From Hyperoplus lanceolatus (lineage: Eukaryota > Chordata > Actinopteri > Uranoscopiformes > Ammodytidae): DNA of 64,000 bases. The stretch covers positions 13,470,001 to 13,534,000 of the forward strand of contig CM049407.1 in the NCBI GenBank assembly GCA_026929865.2, written 5' to 3'. The notes under the pieces are model-generated. The model had not been told where the DNA came from, searched no databases, and saw only the letters and a list, made by a program, of their open reading frames with translations. Positions 47,704 to 59,760 of the stretch are shown here, one piece after another; the stretch's first letter is position 1, and each line of letters opens with the position of its first letter. A program made the position numbers and the translations under genes.

Positions 47704-50700
47704 TCCAGGTCACCAGGATCCACCAGTCCTCGGATGAGCGGAGGGAAGGCCGTGTCCTCCTGATGGTGGTCTCCATGGTGACGGGCTATCTATTGTGCTG
47801 GATGCCGTACGGTGTTGTGGCGATTCTCTCCTCCTTTGGACGGCCCGGCATGGTGCCACCTGCAGCCGCTTTAATCCCCTCTTTGCTGGCAAAGACCAGT
47901 ACCGTCCTCAACCCTGTTATCTATGTGCTGTTCAACAACCAGGTACCAGAAACTCCCTATACATACCTTAAGTAGTCTTACAAAGGTCATCAAAGGCTTA
48001 TTACCGTAGGTCATATTTCGTCTTCTCAACTTCACCAAAAGAAAAAGGACAGGTGCACACTTGATTTGCAGACAGATGTATTGTTGCCACAAAGCTGGTT
48101 TGTGGCCACTTTTTTTTTGCGAATGTGTACATCGAAAAAGATGGCTTTACAATGCATTTTTATGCACAGCAATGCAATAAGAAGGAATCTTCACAACCAG
48201 CAGGCAGGGCTGCCTTTACTTGCCACTAGGCCCCGGGGCTGAGAGGTTTCGTAGGCCCCCCCGGGCGGCGGTCTTACAATACAGATGCGTAAAAGCCATG
48301 TTTGTCTACACCGCAATATCTCTGTTGATGAAATACAAAATCACCTAAGGTAACATGTACTTAAAGGCCTACTTCACCGGTTTGAATATGAAGGTGTATT
48401 GAATTCTGAGATCCTATGTAGTATAAATGTGCAAAAAAAAAAAATCAGTTCATCCTAGCCTGAGAAAAGGCAGAAAGAGTGTTTTTTTTAACCCTATATT
48501 AATCTTACTGTGACATCACAGTAAGATAAATATAGGGTTAAAAAAAAAATTACTTTGTAAATATTACTGTGATGTCACAGTAGGAGAAATCACAGTAATA
48601 TTTACAAAGTAAGGTTTTTTTTTAACCCTATATTTATCTTACTGTGATGTCACAGTAAGATTAATATAGGGTTAAAAAAAACACTCTTTCGGCCTTTTCT
48701 CAGGCTAGGATGAACCAATTTCAATTTTTTTTGCACATTTATACTACATAGGATCTCAGAATTCAATACACCTTCATATTCAAACCGGTGAAGTAGGCCT
48801 TTAAACCCCCTCCTGGTATAATGACTTTTAATAACCAAACACACATGGTTGGTTACAGTGTTTTTCCAAGTTATTTCAGAGACAGCGGTGGGGACCCAGG
48901 ACTTTCTAGGGGGGTCCGGGGGCATGCCCCCCCGGAAGAAAAATGTGAACCTTTTAAAGTAAAATGCATCAATCTGGTGCACTTTGAGAAGAAAACTAAG
49001 GCTAAATCAACTGTGTCCTATGTGAGCTATTTTCTGGAATCATTTGGAGACACAGAAATACCAAAAAGCAGAAACAAAAATATACAGGTTTAAAAAATCC
49101 AATCAGTCAGCATTCCAATTTTTTTTTAATAATCCCTTATCCCAAAGCTACTACTCTCTTTTTAATTCTTCGTTTTGTTTTTAATGGCTCATCTCAATAT
49201 AGGCCCTTGATCTGCGTTGCCCCGAACAATGTTATTTAAACAAAAATAACAAAAATGTACTGGTGAATGATAGGCCCCTTGATCTTCGTAGGCCAAAAAT
49301 AATGTGATTTTATTTTCCTTTTTCTTTACTGGTTCATGATGGGCCCCTGATCTCTCTACGCCCCCCTAAGATCAGGGGCCTATCATGAGCCAGTCAATAA
49401 TTTATTTAAATGACAATGTGCGGGGCCTTCTTAGATCAGGGGCCTATAATGAGACAGTAAAAAAAAAAAAAAAAAAAAAAATCTTTTTTTTTTTTTTTTT
49501 TTTTGAGAGGCCCCTGATCCTTGTAGGCCCTGGGGCTTCAGCCCAGGTAAGCCCGTGCATAAAGGCGGCCCTGCCAGCAGGGGTGTAAAGTAGCGAATTA
49601 CATTTACTCGCGTTCCTGTAATTGAGTAGTTTTTTCGTGTACTTTTAATTTTTTAAGTGATTTTTAAAACCTATACTTTTACTTTTACTTTGAGTATGTT
49701 TATTTTGAAGTATTGTACTTAACTACAATTTATATCACCTGCGTTACTGAGTAAAAAAATAGATAGGGAAACGAGAGAAAATAAAAGAAATATCGCGGGG
49801 TGCTTTTATTTTTACGGCACAATACCGGAAACTAACACAGAGAATGATCGACAGGATCATTGCGACTAAATGATAACAACAAACATTGCTTCCCTCTATC
49901 ATTAAAACAAAATAATCCTAGTTAAACTGTCATTGTACCGCACGTGAAGACGTGAAGGCTTTTAAATGCAGCAAACCTTTCATCCAGCCATGCGATCGGC
50001 CCCTCCCTCACCTAGCTTTCAGTTTAACAGTGCAGAGGATGGAGACGGTGCGTGTTGCCGGGAGCTTTGAAAAACTTCCAGAAGACGGCAGAAAATCAGC
50101 CTTTGCTCGAGAACAAAGGTAAAAGTAATAGACTAAAACAATGTGCAAGATATGTTATGCGCGGACACGCGAGTCAGATGACATGCGCGACCGTGAGAGA
50201 GAGAAAAAAAGTCATATGCGACCCAGCTGCACCTCAAAACATCACGACCAATTAGTTTACTCACTTTAGGTCGAATCCAAGTGGTCTATGACCAAGCAAT
50301 AAAGGAATAAAAAACACAGGAAGTTTAAAGCTCCTTGACTCTTGCCACCACAACAGGCATCAATTAAGAACACTGTAGCCTACAATGCAACTTGCTTATC
50401 CAGCCAGCTCCATGAGATATACATTAAATATGCCCTCACATTCCTGCTAGCAAAAGACGTGTCCTATCAACAACATTTGCAACGGTTTATTTTGATTTTG
50501 ACACTTATTTTATTTGATTGTAAAAAATATGTTTTACGGCTATTTGCATTTTCCTTGTTTTCAGTTCAATTAGGATATGTTTAAAGTCAAAAGTCATGGT
50601 TTCAAATGTTACATAAGTGCATGTTGCAGATCTTAAATCAATTAATAATTGTCTTATAATTGTGATTACACAATGTCAATCAAAATAATCATGATTATGA

Positions 50701-52620
50701 TTTTTGTCAAAATCGAGCAGCCTAACCTTGCAATATCCATGGTTTAGATCAATTGTACACAATTACATTATTAGAACTGCAGCTGCAGTCTGTTTAGGTC
50801 TGTAGACCGGTTACATTCCCATTCCCCCATTAACAGACTATTTGCTCCATACACTCAACAAAAATATAAACGCAACACTTTTGTTTTTGCTCCCATTTTT
50901 CATGAGATGGACTTAAAGATCTAAAATTCATTCCAGATACACAATTGTACCATTTCTCTCAAACATTGTTCACAAATCTGTCTAAATGTGTGATAGTGAG
51001 CACTTCTGCTTTGCTGAGATAATCCATCCCACCTCACAGGTGTGCCACATCAAGATGCTGATCTGACATCATGATTAGTGCACAGGTGTGCCTTAGACTG
51101 TCCACAATAAAAGGCCACCCTGAAATGTGCAATTTGTCTCACAGCAAAATGCCACAGATGCCACAAGCATTGAGGGAGCGTGCAATTGGCATGCTGACAG
51201 CAGGAATGTCAACCAGATCTGTTGCTCGTGCATTGAATGTTCATTTCTCCACCATAAGCCGTCTCCAGCAACTTCGCACAGCCATTGAAGAGGAGTGGAC
51301 CAACATTCCACAGGCCACAATTGACAATCTGATAAACTCTTTGCAAAGAAGATGTGTTGCACTGCATGAGGCAAATGGTGGTCACACCAGATACAGACTG
51401 GTTATGAGTCCCCAGACCCCCAATAAAGCAAAAAAATGCACATTTCAGGGTGGCCTTTTATTGTGGACAGTCTAAGGCACACCTGTGCACTAATCATGAT
51501 GTCAGATCAGCATCTTGATGTGGCACACCTGTGCACAGATTTGTGAACAATATTTGAGAGAAATGGTACAATTGTGTATCTGGAATGAATTTTAGATCTT
51601 TAAGTCCATCTCATGAAAAATGGGAGCAAAAACAAAAGTGTTGCGTTTATATTTTTGTTGAGTGTATTTGCTTATCTAAAGTATAATGACACAGTATACA
51701 TCCATACATGTGTGGTGACATGATTTATTTAATTTGTGCACTTTCATTTGTAAGTGTTGTATTAATTAAACAAAACTAGTTTGAGATTTATATCCCCTTG
51801 TCTATATATAGAATGCCCTACACTGAAGAGACCCCCACCCCCTCCCGCTGTTAAAAAGTAACTAGTAACTTGTACTTTAAGTACATTTTAAATCAGCTAC
51901 TTTTTCACTTTTACTTCAGTAGATTTTTAGACCAGTACTTTTACTTTTACTTAAGTAAAATTTCATCCAAGTAATCATACTTTTACTTGAGTAGAATATT
52001 TTTGTACTCTTTCCACCTCTGACAACCAGTAGGAACATGAGGAATGCTAATAGTGTTAACATGGACATGTGAGTCTTGTTTTTAAGACTGACTTGAAAGA
52101 ATGTGAACATGTCCATGAGCATCAATAAATATTGTTTTGTGGGAAATGCTTCCTATGGACTAACATTACAATTTTAAATGTGTCATTCATGTAATTATAT
52201 TGTATATATGCAAACACTTTGCTGCAGTAGCTCTGATTGGTCAATTGTTTCTCCCGCCAGCTGAAACCGATTACACCACTGAGTACAACAACAACAACTC
52301 TATTTGAAGTGCTAGAATATTACCTAACAAAATGCATCTGAATGTGTGCGCCTATCTTGTATCATATTCATTATTCTGCCTCCACCTCCTCTGTTTGCGT
52401 GTCTCAGTTTTCCAGGTACTTCCTGTTCATAATCAGGTGCAGCTCAGAAACTCCGCCCCCCACAATGCACCACACCCTGCCCAGCAGAGGGGGTGTGTGG
52501 CCTCCTACTGCCCACCTGCCAACAGAGGACCAGAGCACAGCACACGCCATGTTCACATCCAGAGACCAGCAGGTGCAGCAGCCTGCCGTGGTGCGGGCTC
52601 AATCCCTAGACTGTGTATAA
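46439..52620 (+). CDS. tmtops: TMT-type opsin (encephalopsin group), with an apparent frameshift
   Basis: Seven-helix retinal-binding photoreceptor expressed in many tissues (family knowledge). Exons: 46439-46840, 47032-47200, 47419-47578, 47709-47942, 52408-52620; about 392 residues once one missing base is allowed for. Seen: N-glycosylation site SNNLSTTW, helix 1 GHTAAAVFLGFVLVL, LLLVNISASD (helix 2), disulfide Cys in GSYGCRW and GTTCSVQW, ERY at the helix 3 end, the GWSSYGLEGPG loop typical of TMT opsins, CWMPYG (helix 6), and SLLAKTSTVLNPVIYVLFNN with the Schiff-base Lys. Helix 1 is broken at about 46623: GFVLVL is in one frame and FLGNFLVLVVFSRFP in another, as if one base were lost. Pseudogene, polymorphism or sequence error cannot be told apart here. 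Intron 4 (4.5 kb) is nested transposons. TMT subgroup unresolved. Confidence 0.9.
47641..47701. repeat. (GT)n run adjoining an opsin splice acceptor
   Basis: An interrupted TG repeat fills the 3' half of opsin intron 3 and ends 7 bp before the acceptor CAG at 47706-47708, where a polypyrimidine tract is expected. Confidence 0.9.
48361..48804. mobile_element. palindromic fold-back MITE with TTAA flanks
   Basis: Two arms of about 210 bp (48365-48575, 48590-48800) are nearly exact inverses around a loop of about 17 bp. TTAA lies at both ends (48361-48364, 48801-48804), the piggyBac target. Smaller palindromes (TTACTGTGACATCACAGTAA) repeat inside each arm. Confidence 0.88.
48893..48985 (+). repeat. 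copy of the GGGGTCCGGGGG repeat block
   Basis: Matches the left arm of 4482-7517 in the same orientation: G/C-rich inverted block, GGAAGAAAA, then AATGCATCAATCTGGTG and CACTTTGAG. Confidence 0.65.
50852..51664 (+). mobile_element. internally deleted Tc1-like element, copy 3
   Basis: Ends and TA flanks (50850-50851, 51665-51666) as in copies 1 and 2. An ORF across 51071-51475 joins the transposase N-terminus ([20 protein letters not shown]) to its C-terminus ([20 protein letters not shown]), with the catalytic core missing. The deletion junction differs from copy 1. Confidence 0.92.
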
Positions 52621-52976
52621 ATTAATTACACAATTTTCAGCCAGCTGCCCACTCTATATTTCAGGGGAATCGCTGAAAGACTGGAGTGTCATGTCACCAT
52701 TTTTGTCTTAAAAAACATCTTGTAACCAGGTAATTTATTGTGTCCGTACACCATTAGAGGGGGCTGTGGCCAAGATGGCTGTCAAATAAGGCAAGTCCAT
52801 ATAGCAGTTTGATTGAAAACAGAATGTCAATTACAAGTGAACAAAATAGCTAAACTACATCATAAAGTCACATTTAGGCTCATTTTATTCATATTCAACA
52901 ATATACAACAATTAAAAAGCCTCAATTCAGAATGAACAATCTTAGATTCCTGAATGAACGGTCAACACCAAAATAA

Positions 52977-52982
52977 TTTATT
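52977..52982 (-). terminator. poly(A) signal of the tpst gene
   Basis: AATAAA on the minus strand, about 450 bp past the stop codon of the sulfotransferase. The opsin and tpst genes converge here. 52621-52976 has no other feature. Confidence 0.45.
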
Positions 52983-53435
52983 AAGAAAATAAACATACGT
53001 CTTCAAAAATATACAGTCATGATGCTTCATGAACACTGACTGAACTCTCAGAAAGTGAAATATTTGTCTAATGACACATTCACATTTGTGGTGAATTCCT
53101 AACAACTTACAGACATGTTGAAATACGAGGTGGCGGGACGAGTCAAAATGCAGTGCAATACTGTGTGTTCCTCGTGGAGGAGATGTGAGAGGCAGCGAAC
53201 TTCCTTCAGCAGTTGAAGTCCACAGCTGAAATTTAAACCCCAAACCACTTGGTGTGTCCGTATCTTGAAGACCCCACAGATATTAACACCGCAGACAAGT
53301 TTTACAAACAGTTCAAAAATACACATGAATCTTTTTCCTGTGAAGTGTAATCACTGCTGAACTGGAAGTCCGCGTTTAAGGTGCATCCACGTTGTGGAAC
53401 GGTGAAGTAGAGCTTACGGCATTTTGCTCTTTCGC

Positions 53436-56400
53436 TTAACTGGGGTGTGGAGTCTCTATTGGTTTGGAACTCTGAGGAAAGAAAAGACATAAAGTTCACA
53501 TATGACTGTAAATATTATCAAGGCCGAAAGTGGAATACTGGAGGATTCATGATTGTAAATCAAGGACTGTGACAGGTCAGCTTGGGCTGCTTGTGTTTTC
53601 TCCAATAGGTTTACAGTTTGAGATTGTTGAGAGGCAAAGACAACAGTGATGAAGCTGAAAATAGGTGAAGTACGAATCCTAAAAGTCTCAGTGTTTCTCT
53701 CAGAAATCTTGTTTGTTTTTATTATTAGAATTATATAAGATGTCGGCGTTGCAAAGAAGTTTAGATAATCAATGTATCTTTTAAGTCAAAAATTGCTGCT
53801 CTTCACTGTTTCATATCAGTAAATTGCATAAATGGGGTTACTTGCACAAAAACAAACCATATTTGAAGATGTGACCTTGAGCTCTGATGCTCATTTTAAG
53901 TCAAGTCAAGAATAAACAACCAACCAATAAATTAAAAAAATAAAAGCAGAGTCAAGACCCTGTTCCACCTCAGATATGTTTCTTTTGTAAGCTCACCTGT
54001 GAGTAGTTGAAGGGAGCGCCCATGGGCTCTGGTCTTGTGTAGTCAGGAGGGTTTGCGTGGGGGTTGTAGCCCAGACGAGCCAGCATGGGGGCGATTTCAG
54101 CCATGTCGCTTATCACGTCAGAGGGGATGTGACCCACCCACTTGGAGAGGGCGTCAGTGTTCACTGGCTTCATCACCTGGTCTGTGGAGCGCTCAACCCT
54201 GCACACACAAACACAGTCAAACACAAAGTCAGTGTGTGGGTGTGTGTTTAGAGTTTAGATCAGGGGGGTCAAACTCATTTTGGTTCGAGGGCCACATACA
54301 GCCTCTCTGATCTCAGGTGGGCCGGACCAGTAAAATAATGGCAAAATAACTCCAAATCCCTAACTTTGTTTTTCAGTAATATGCTTTATCACTCAGCCTA
54401 CATTTGTAACCTACATTATCACGGATCACAAGGGATCTCTGTAGCCCCCAGGAAATGTCTTGGTAAAGGTTGCTGCTGGCCATGGGAAAAATGTTGGGGG
54501 TATTTTGCTCAAAGATGCCAATGTGCACTAATGAAATAAACAACTGTTTATTTGAATACACAAATACAACAGGCACTGACCTTACAGTTGTCCAATTTGG
54601 TTTGCTATATGTACAGGGACACATTTTGTGCAAACATGCAGACTGTACAAAATACAATTAAATAAAAGTGCAACTTCTACTGTTTTGATTTATTTTTAAA
54701 TACAGAGGTTATTGGTTGTTTTGGAATTCGTTTTTCCCAATTTAAAACATAAAAATAAAGCAGCATTGAAAATTAGGAAATAAATCTTGTAGGCCTACAC
54801 TAGCATGCTCCTGCTCGTTTTGCGCACACAGAGCCGCAGACACACCGCGCTTGCTAGTACATTAATTGTTCAGCACTAAAAATAAAAATAGTTTTATTTT
54901 TATTAAAAAGTAATAAAATAAAATGTACTAAAAATAAAAATGTTTTTTTTTTTTTGGTTTTTACTTTGCCATAAAGCACTGGAGGAAACATTAATAGCGG
55001 TGAAGCAGGATTGCCAGTTACCATTTCCCACGTTGCTAAAATGTGCTTTTTTATTTAGGCTGCCCCCTGGCGGCAGGAGTGAGCATTTCGGTTATTTCTT
55101 TAAAAATTCATAACTCCTCACAGGAATGGGCTAGAGACTTACTTTTTTTTTGACATACTCAGAGATTTATGCTCTACAGGTCGCGGGCCTGATCAAATCA
55201 TCTCCGGCCCGCGGGCCGTATGTTTGACACCCCTGGTTTAGATGGAGAACATTTTCAACATGAGATAGATAATTGTCCCTTTAACAAATGCAGTTATGAC
55301 TCAGTAGATAAGATACATAAACTATTTATTTAAAAAATGTATTCAATGTTAGTTTTTAAGGTAGGCATTATTTTAAATCTTCCATACACATAGACCACTC
55401 AAATAAGTGTGTAAGCATGTAAACACGATTCATGATACCACATTTGTTATCACAACATTTCTTGTTTTTCTTGAGGGGGTTATACAAAATGTGTGACTAA
55501 TATTACGCCAACTGTTACATAACTATAACTAAACATGATAAAGGTGCTAATTTTGTCAGGATGTGGGCTAATTCCTTCAAAAACATACCAGGTTTGGGAT
55601 TCTTTTGGTAATTAGCAGCTAGATCCCTATCATATCCACACATCCTTCTGCCCTGCTGAGAGATGATCTACTTGAATCAAAACAAATTCCAAAACCAGTA
55701 GATTAAAAAATCTACTGAGGGAAATCAGTAAACTTTAGTTGACCTTGAAAGGTTTGGTTTGGGATTAAGAACAGTGGCTCAGTGGGCACAGATTCATGAC
55801 TTCACAACCTGTGCCGCATTTAATCTAATGTCTGGTTTTTAGACATGAAATATCTCAACATGTTTTTATTAAATATTGTGGAACTGTGAAAAAGGCTTTG
55901 AATGTTGGCAAATAAAATGTACACAAGTTTGGAGTAATTAGTAGAGACTTTTTATGCCACAGATTAAACGTTAAGGCCTGTTTGGTCCGAGGGTTCATCC
56001 CAATTAAAAAACACATCCCAAGCTCTTGTTCTGAATTTGCAGAGTGAGTGTGCTTCTCTTAGTCCAATGTTATTCTGGGAAATGTGAGCACACACTACCA
56101 TTTCTGACGCTGCTGCACCCTGACCCCTCTGTGGACGGGGCAAATAAAAATAGAATTTTCTTTTAGAACGATCAATAGAGCTTTACATTTCAAGTATCGC
56201 CTGTCTTTCATGGCACATCCTGTCGCACAACTGAAGGTGAATGATGTGAAAATGATAAAAACCTAAAGAAAATATCAGCCCAAAAAAAATATATATATTA
56301 AGAGTTTTTTCTTTTAAAGAAGTAAATCATTAAAAAGTAGAGCACTTATATACAATCTTTCTAAATCCAAGACATTAACAAGTGGCACAGGTGTACGCAA

Positions 56401-58755
56401 AGCCTGGTCATTCTGTGTCATTTTTTATTATTTCATATATGGACTGTGCATCCCAATAAACATGTCCAAACAGAGACACAGACACAAACAGAAAAGGTGC
56501 AGCAGTTAGTGGAATGTTTGCCAATTAAAATGATTAATCTTCATTTGGCTGCTGTGTGTAATCAAAAGGAGTAGTGCATGGACATTATGAATGTGCTAGG
56601 GTTATTTAAAATCAGAAGAATAGGCTAAATGTATCAAGGGACCACAAATATGTAAGGCCTCTAGAGCAACTTATTAAGACAGAAATGTCTTCAAGGCCAC
56701 TGTAGACCTGACTGATGTGCCAGGACTCATAATATATATATTTTTAAACTCACACACTTGTGCTCAGGTTTAGACATGTCTGTGCCTGAAACGTCTGCCT
56801 CCACCACCTCAAAAAAATGTAATAAAAAATTATTAAAGCCTTTAAGTATACAAAAAAAGTGGATAACTGAAAACCACAGCACATAAAACTGAAACTATCT
56901 ACATGGCTTAATACTTCTTTAAACTATAGCCAAGAGTTAAGCTAGGTGTGCCCACACACAAACACATTTAAAATACTTACTTGGACAGAGACACGCCACC
57001 AGCCTTTCCAATCTTTTCTTCGTGGTGCAGCACTGACGGGTCCCACTGCAGCTCTAGGAAGTGAAGCAACTTCCTCATTTCCTCCTCTGCGTGGAGGACC
57101 AGCTGCTCATAGCGGACAGGCAGACATCTGGTCTCTCCGGCCGCCTGGCACTGGCTGAACATGGTCTCCAACGCACTGCTCCACTTGGTCAGACAGTCCC
57201 TGTAGCTGGACAGGTCAAAGCCAGAGATGGTCACCTGTAAACACAGGCAGAGAGATGCCATTAAAACAGAAGGCCTATTACCACAGAAGACAGAATGTGT
57301 GCTGTGTCACAATGTGGCTTCAGTACAAACGTGTCAAGTGGCTGTGTTGAAACACAAGCCTGTGAGAAAGTTTCTCTTCCTGCTTACCTTACGCGATATC
57401 ATTGAGTGAACGGTTGCCCGTCCGTCTCGTAGCATGAGCACAAATTTGGCTTTGGGGAAGATGCGTGATAGATATGAGAGAGACTTCAAGGCGAATGGGT
57501 CCTTGTTACAAAGGCGAGGAGCCGGCTCCCCGTGGCCAACTATCACCTACAATGTGTAAAAACAGGGAATATTACAACACAAAAGTGTGTATATGCAAAA
57601 CCATCTAAAATTCAGAATACCAAAATGTTCATATTGATAAAAAAAAATATATAAAAAATATGTGTCAATTACAAAAACAGGGATGGGCACTTATCCTATC
57701 AGAGAAAAAAGAATATTTTACCCAAGATACAGTAGATATTTCCATAAATCTAAACAAATATTGAAGCAAAAAAGATCAAAACAGTCCAACATGTTGATTA
57801 AAAAAAAATGTATAGACCAAAAGATTCAACTATTAATCAAGAAAATCTATTATGAAAATAATTGTTAACTGCGGCCCAAAAGACACATACTTAATATCTT
57901 ACTTTGCATATTTTGCACAGCTTTGAAAACCCAAGTGTGTTCAAACAACTGCAACATGCCTTTGAAACCGGTGCATGTCTGTAGAAATGGTAAATGGTAA
58001 ATGGACTCCACTTATATAGCGCTTTTCCCTGGTTTTTCACAGACTCAAAGCGCTTTACATTGTTTCGTACACATTCACCCAATCACACACACATTCATAC
58101 ACCGATAGCAGCAGCTACCACGCAGGGTGCAAGCTAACTATCGGGAGCAATTTGGGGTTCAATGTCTTGCCCAAGGACACTTCGACATGTGGCGGGTAGG
58201 CGTGGGATCGAACCCCCGACCCTGCACTCCAGAGGCGACCTCCCTGCCCACTTCGCCACTGCCGCCCCGAATGAAGCATGATGCAGATAGTTGTTGTTGT
58301 GGGTCTAATCCAACACAGCAGATAACACAATGCCTTGACCAGCTCACCTCTAAGAGAAACGCACGCACGGCCGAGTCCAACACCGAGTCAGTGACTCCGG
58401 CCTCATCCAAACGTATCCTCTCCTTCACCGAGCGGCTCCAGGTGGCCCTCATGGCCAGGAGGCGCGGAATCACCCGGGTCTCCTCCCCACAGCGCACGTG
58501 ACTGTGGGCGTCCAGCATGACGCGCATCAGTGTGGTGCCACTCCTGGGGAAGCCTCCGATGAAGATGAGGGGCGTGTCTTCAGGGAAGTGTTCGGTCAGG
58601 GATAGGCTCTGGTTGGCTGAGCCCAGGTTAAGCTCCATCCAGCGGTACCGATGGCTTTTAGGAGGGCACTCCGTCCCACTCATGCCCAGGTACAGCAGGG
58701 AGGCGGAGCAGAGCAGCAGACAGCCCAGCAGAAAGCTGGATCTGGTGTTCCTCAT
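53436..58755 (-). CDS. tpst: tyrosylprotein sulfotransferase (TPST)
   Basis: Golgi type II membrane enzyme that moves sulfate from PAPS to tyrosines of secreted and membrane proteins (family knowledge). Coding exons 58755-58348, 57546-57388, 57234-56981, 54198-53997, 53471-53436; 352 residues (human TPST1 370). Start [20 protein letters not shown], a short cytosolic tail plus signal anchor (about 7-24). The 5'-phosphosulfate loop [12 protein letters not shown] is at 67-78 (Phe replaces the usual Val). CGEETRV (about 89-95) holds the catalytic Glu. [28 protein letters not shown] (3'-phosphate loop) and [20 protein letters not shown] follow, then [17 protein letters not shown]-glycosylation site NQS at 48-50. 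The C-terminus, [11 protein letters not shown], is unlike either human paralogue. TPST1, TPST1-like or TPST2 not settled. Confidence 0.94.
54261..55235. mobile_element. hAT element in tpst intron
   Basis: Ends CAGGGGGGTCAAACTCATTT and GTATGTTTGACACCCCTG, with exact 8-bp duplication GTTTAGAT (54253-54260, 55236-55243). Subterminal GGGCCACAT/GGCCCGCGGGCC blocks on both sides. No transposase. It carries a strong CTCF-like GCCGCCAGGGGGCAGC (inverse, about 55059-55074). Confidence 0.88.
55244..56980. other. tpst intron 3, no further feature
   Basis: AT-rich, no ORF of note, no transposon ends, no RNA gene recognised. Confidence 0.5.
58003..58267. repeat. dispersed teleost repeat (AAATGGTAAATGGACT family)
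   Basis: Starts with tandem GGTAAATGGTAAATGGACT and continues with TTATATAGCGCTTTTCC and CTCAAAGCGCTTTACA. It ends with a tRNA-like GGGATCGAACCCCCGACCCT box and CCACTGCCGCCCC. I recognise this as a very common fish interspersed repeat, probably SINE-like. It lies just downstream of tpst coding exon 1. Confidence 0.7.
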
Positions 58756-59189
58756 GGTTTATGGGTGTGGATGGGAGTAAGATTCATCAAATGAGATTCA
58801 GGGAGAACCAGAGGAGGAGGCTGCTGGAATCAGTTGTGAATGTACACGCTTCTTAAAAAGTCAAGATGGAGACAACCTGGCAGGTGAGGATGAATGGGAG
58901 AAAGACAGCTGAGGATGGAGGCCAGGCGGGTGGAGAGTCTGTGTGTAATATTCAGGTGTGTGCCGTGGGGAGACCCCTCTGTCTGCAGCTCTTCAGCCCT
59001 GCTGTCGGAGAGCAGGATCCAGGCCTACTGCGCTCCTAAGCCAGCCACGTCTCTTATCCATGGCACCTACCTACAACATGAGAAGAACCAGTCAACACAA
59101 GTACTGCACCAGGATGGATCTATATTACTTACAACTGAATAAACAATACTTCTGTTCATACGGCAGCAGGAAATAAAATGTTCATGCCT

Positions 59190-59760
59190 CTGTACCGGCG
59201 ATAGCCAAAGGCAGGAGGCATTGTGTTTTTTTAAATTTTGCATAAATGTCCACTCTTACTCAAGGATGACCTGATGGTCAAAGGTTGAGGTCACAGTGTA
59301 CTGTGAGCACAATATCTCAAGATCGCTTTGAGGGACTTTCTTCATACTTTGCACATATGTAGCCTTTGACTCAAAGATGAACCATTTTTCTAGAGGTCAA
59401 AGGTTACTGCAACCTATATATTGTCAGGTCGCATTGACCTTGTACCGTATTGTGGATTTTTGGGAGCTTTACCTTCTTTTTTTTAAGACATTTTTTGGGC
59501 ATTTTCATGCTTTATTGATAGTGCAGAGAGACAGAGGTGAAATGGGGCAGAGAGGGGAGTGACATGCAGAGAACGACCGTGGGCGGGAATCGAACCCGGG
59601 TCTGCTGCTGGGCCGGCCCGGGGGGGGGGACGGACGTCCTACCAACTGAGCTAAGGGCACCCCCAGCTTTACCTTCTTTAAAGCATTGCCACCTGTGTAC
59701 TTTCACAGTTCGGAAGTCATATGCCTCGCGGGGGCATGCAACTTCCAGGCAGTCGTTTTA
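59190..59760. repeat. old dispersed repeat hosting a SINE
   Basis: Contains repeated GGTCAAAGGTT/GGTCACAG units and CTCAAGATCGCTTTGAGG, typical of a fish repeat with GGTCACTGTGACCT units. Outer ends near GGCAGGAGGCAT (59210) and ATGCCTCGCGGG (59721). Interrupted by a SINE with clean target duplication. Confidence 0.4.
59480..59664 (-). mobile_element. tRNA-derived SINE, second copy, with 15-bp target duplication
   Basis: Inverse orientation relative to 34808-34970, with the same B box (as GGAATCGAACCC) and body. AGCTTTACCTTCTTT is repeated exactly on both sides (59465-59479, 59665-59679), the mark of LINE-mediated insertion. Confidence 0.93.

Larger units (their letters stand above)
48205..49573. 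mobile_element. inner hAT element inserted across the edge of the outer hAT
   Basis: Ends CAGGGCTGCCTTTACTT and ATAAAGGCGGCCCTG, with exact 8-bp duplication CCAGCAGG (48197-48204, 49574-49581). Its target site spans the last four bases of the outer element's duplication and the first four of the outer element. Inside are a palindromic MITE (48361-48804), a GGGGTCCGGGGG repeat copy, and several AGGCCCCTGATC units (49200-49520). Confidence 0.88.
48201..52021. mobile_element. outer hAT element in opsin intron 4
   Basis: Ends CAGG...GGTGTAAAGTA on the left (split) and GTACTCTTTCCACCTCTG on the right, with an exact 8-bp duplication ACAACCAG (48193-48200, 52022-52029). Subterminal TACTTTTACTTNAGTA repeats lie in both arms (49590-49750, 51850-52010). 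Its left tip is interrupted after four bases by another hAT (48205-49573), and a Tc1 deletion derivative sits at 50852-51664. No transposase frame. Confidence 0.8.

Noticed and set aside
58159-58347. Longer tpst first exon reading on past FLLE
   Set aside because: A clear GTGAGC donor follows codon 136, the next exon continues the family sequence in phase, and the read-through enters a dispersed repeat.
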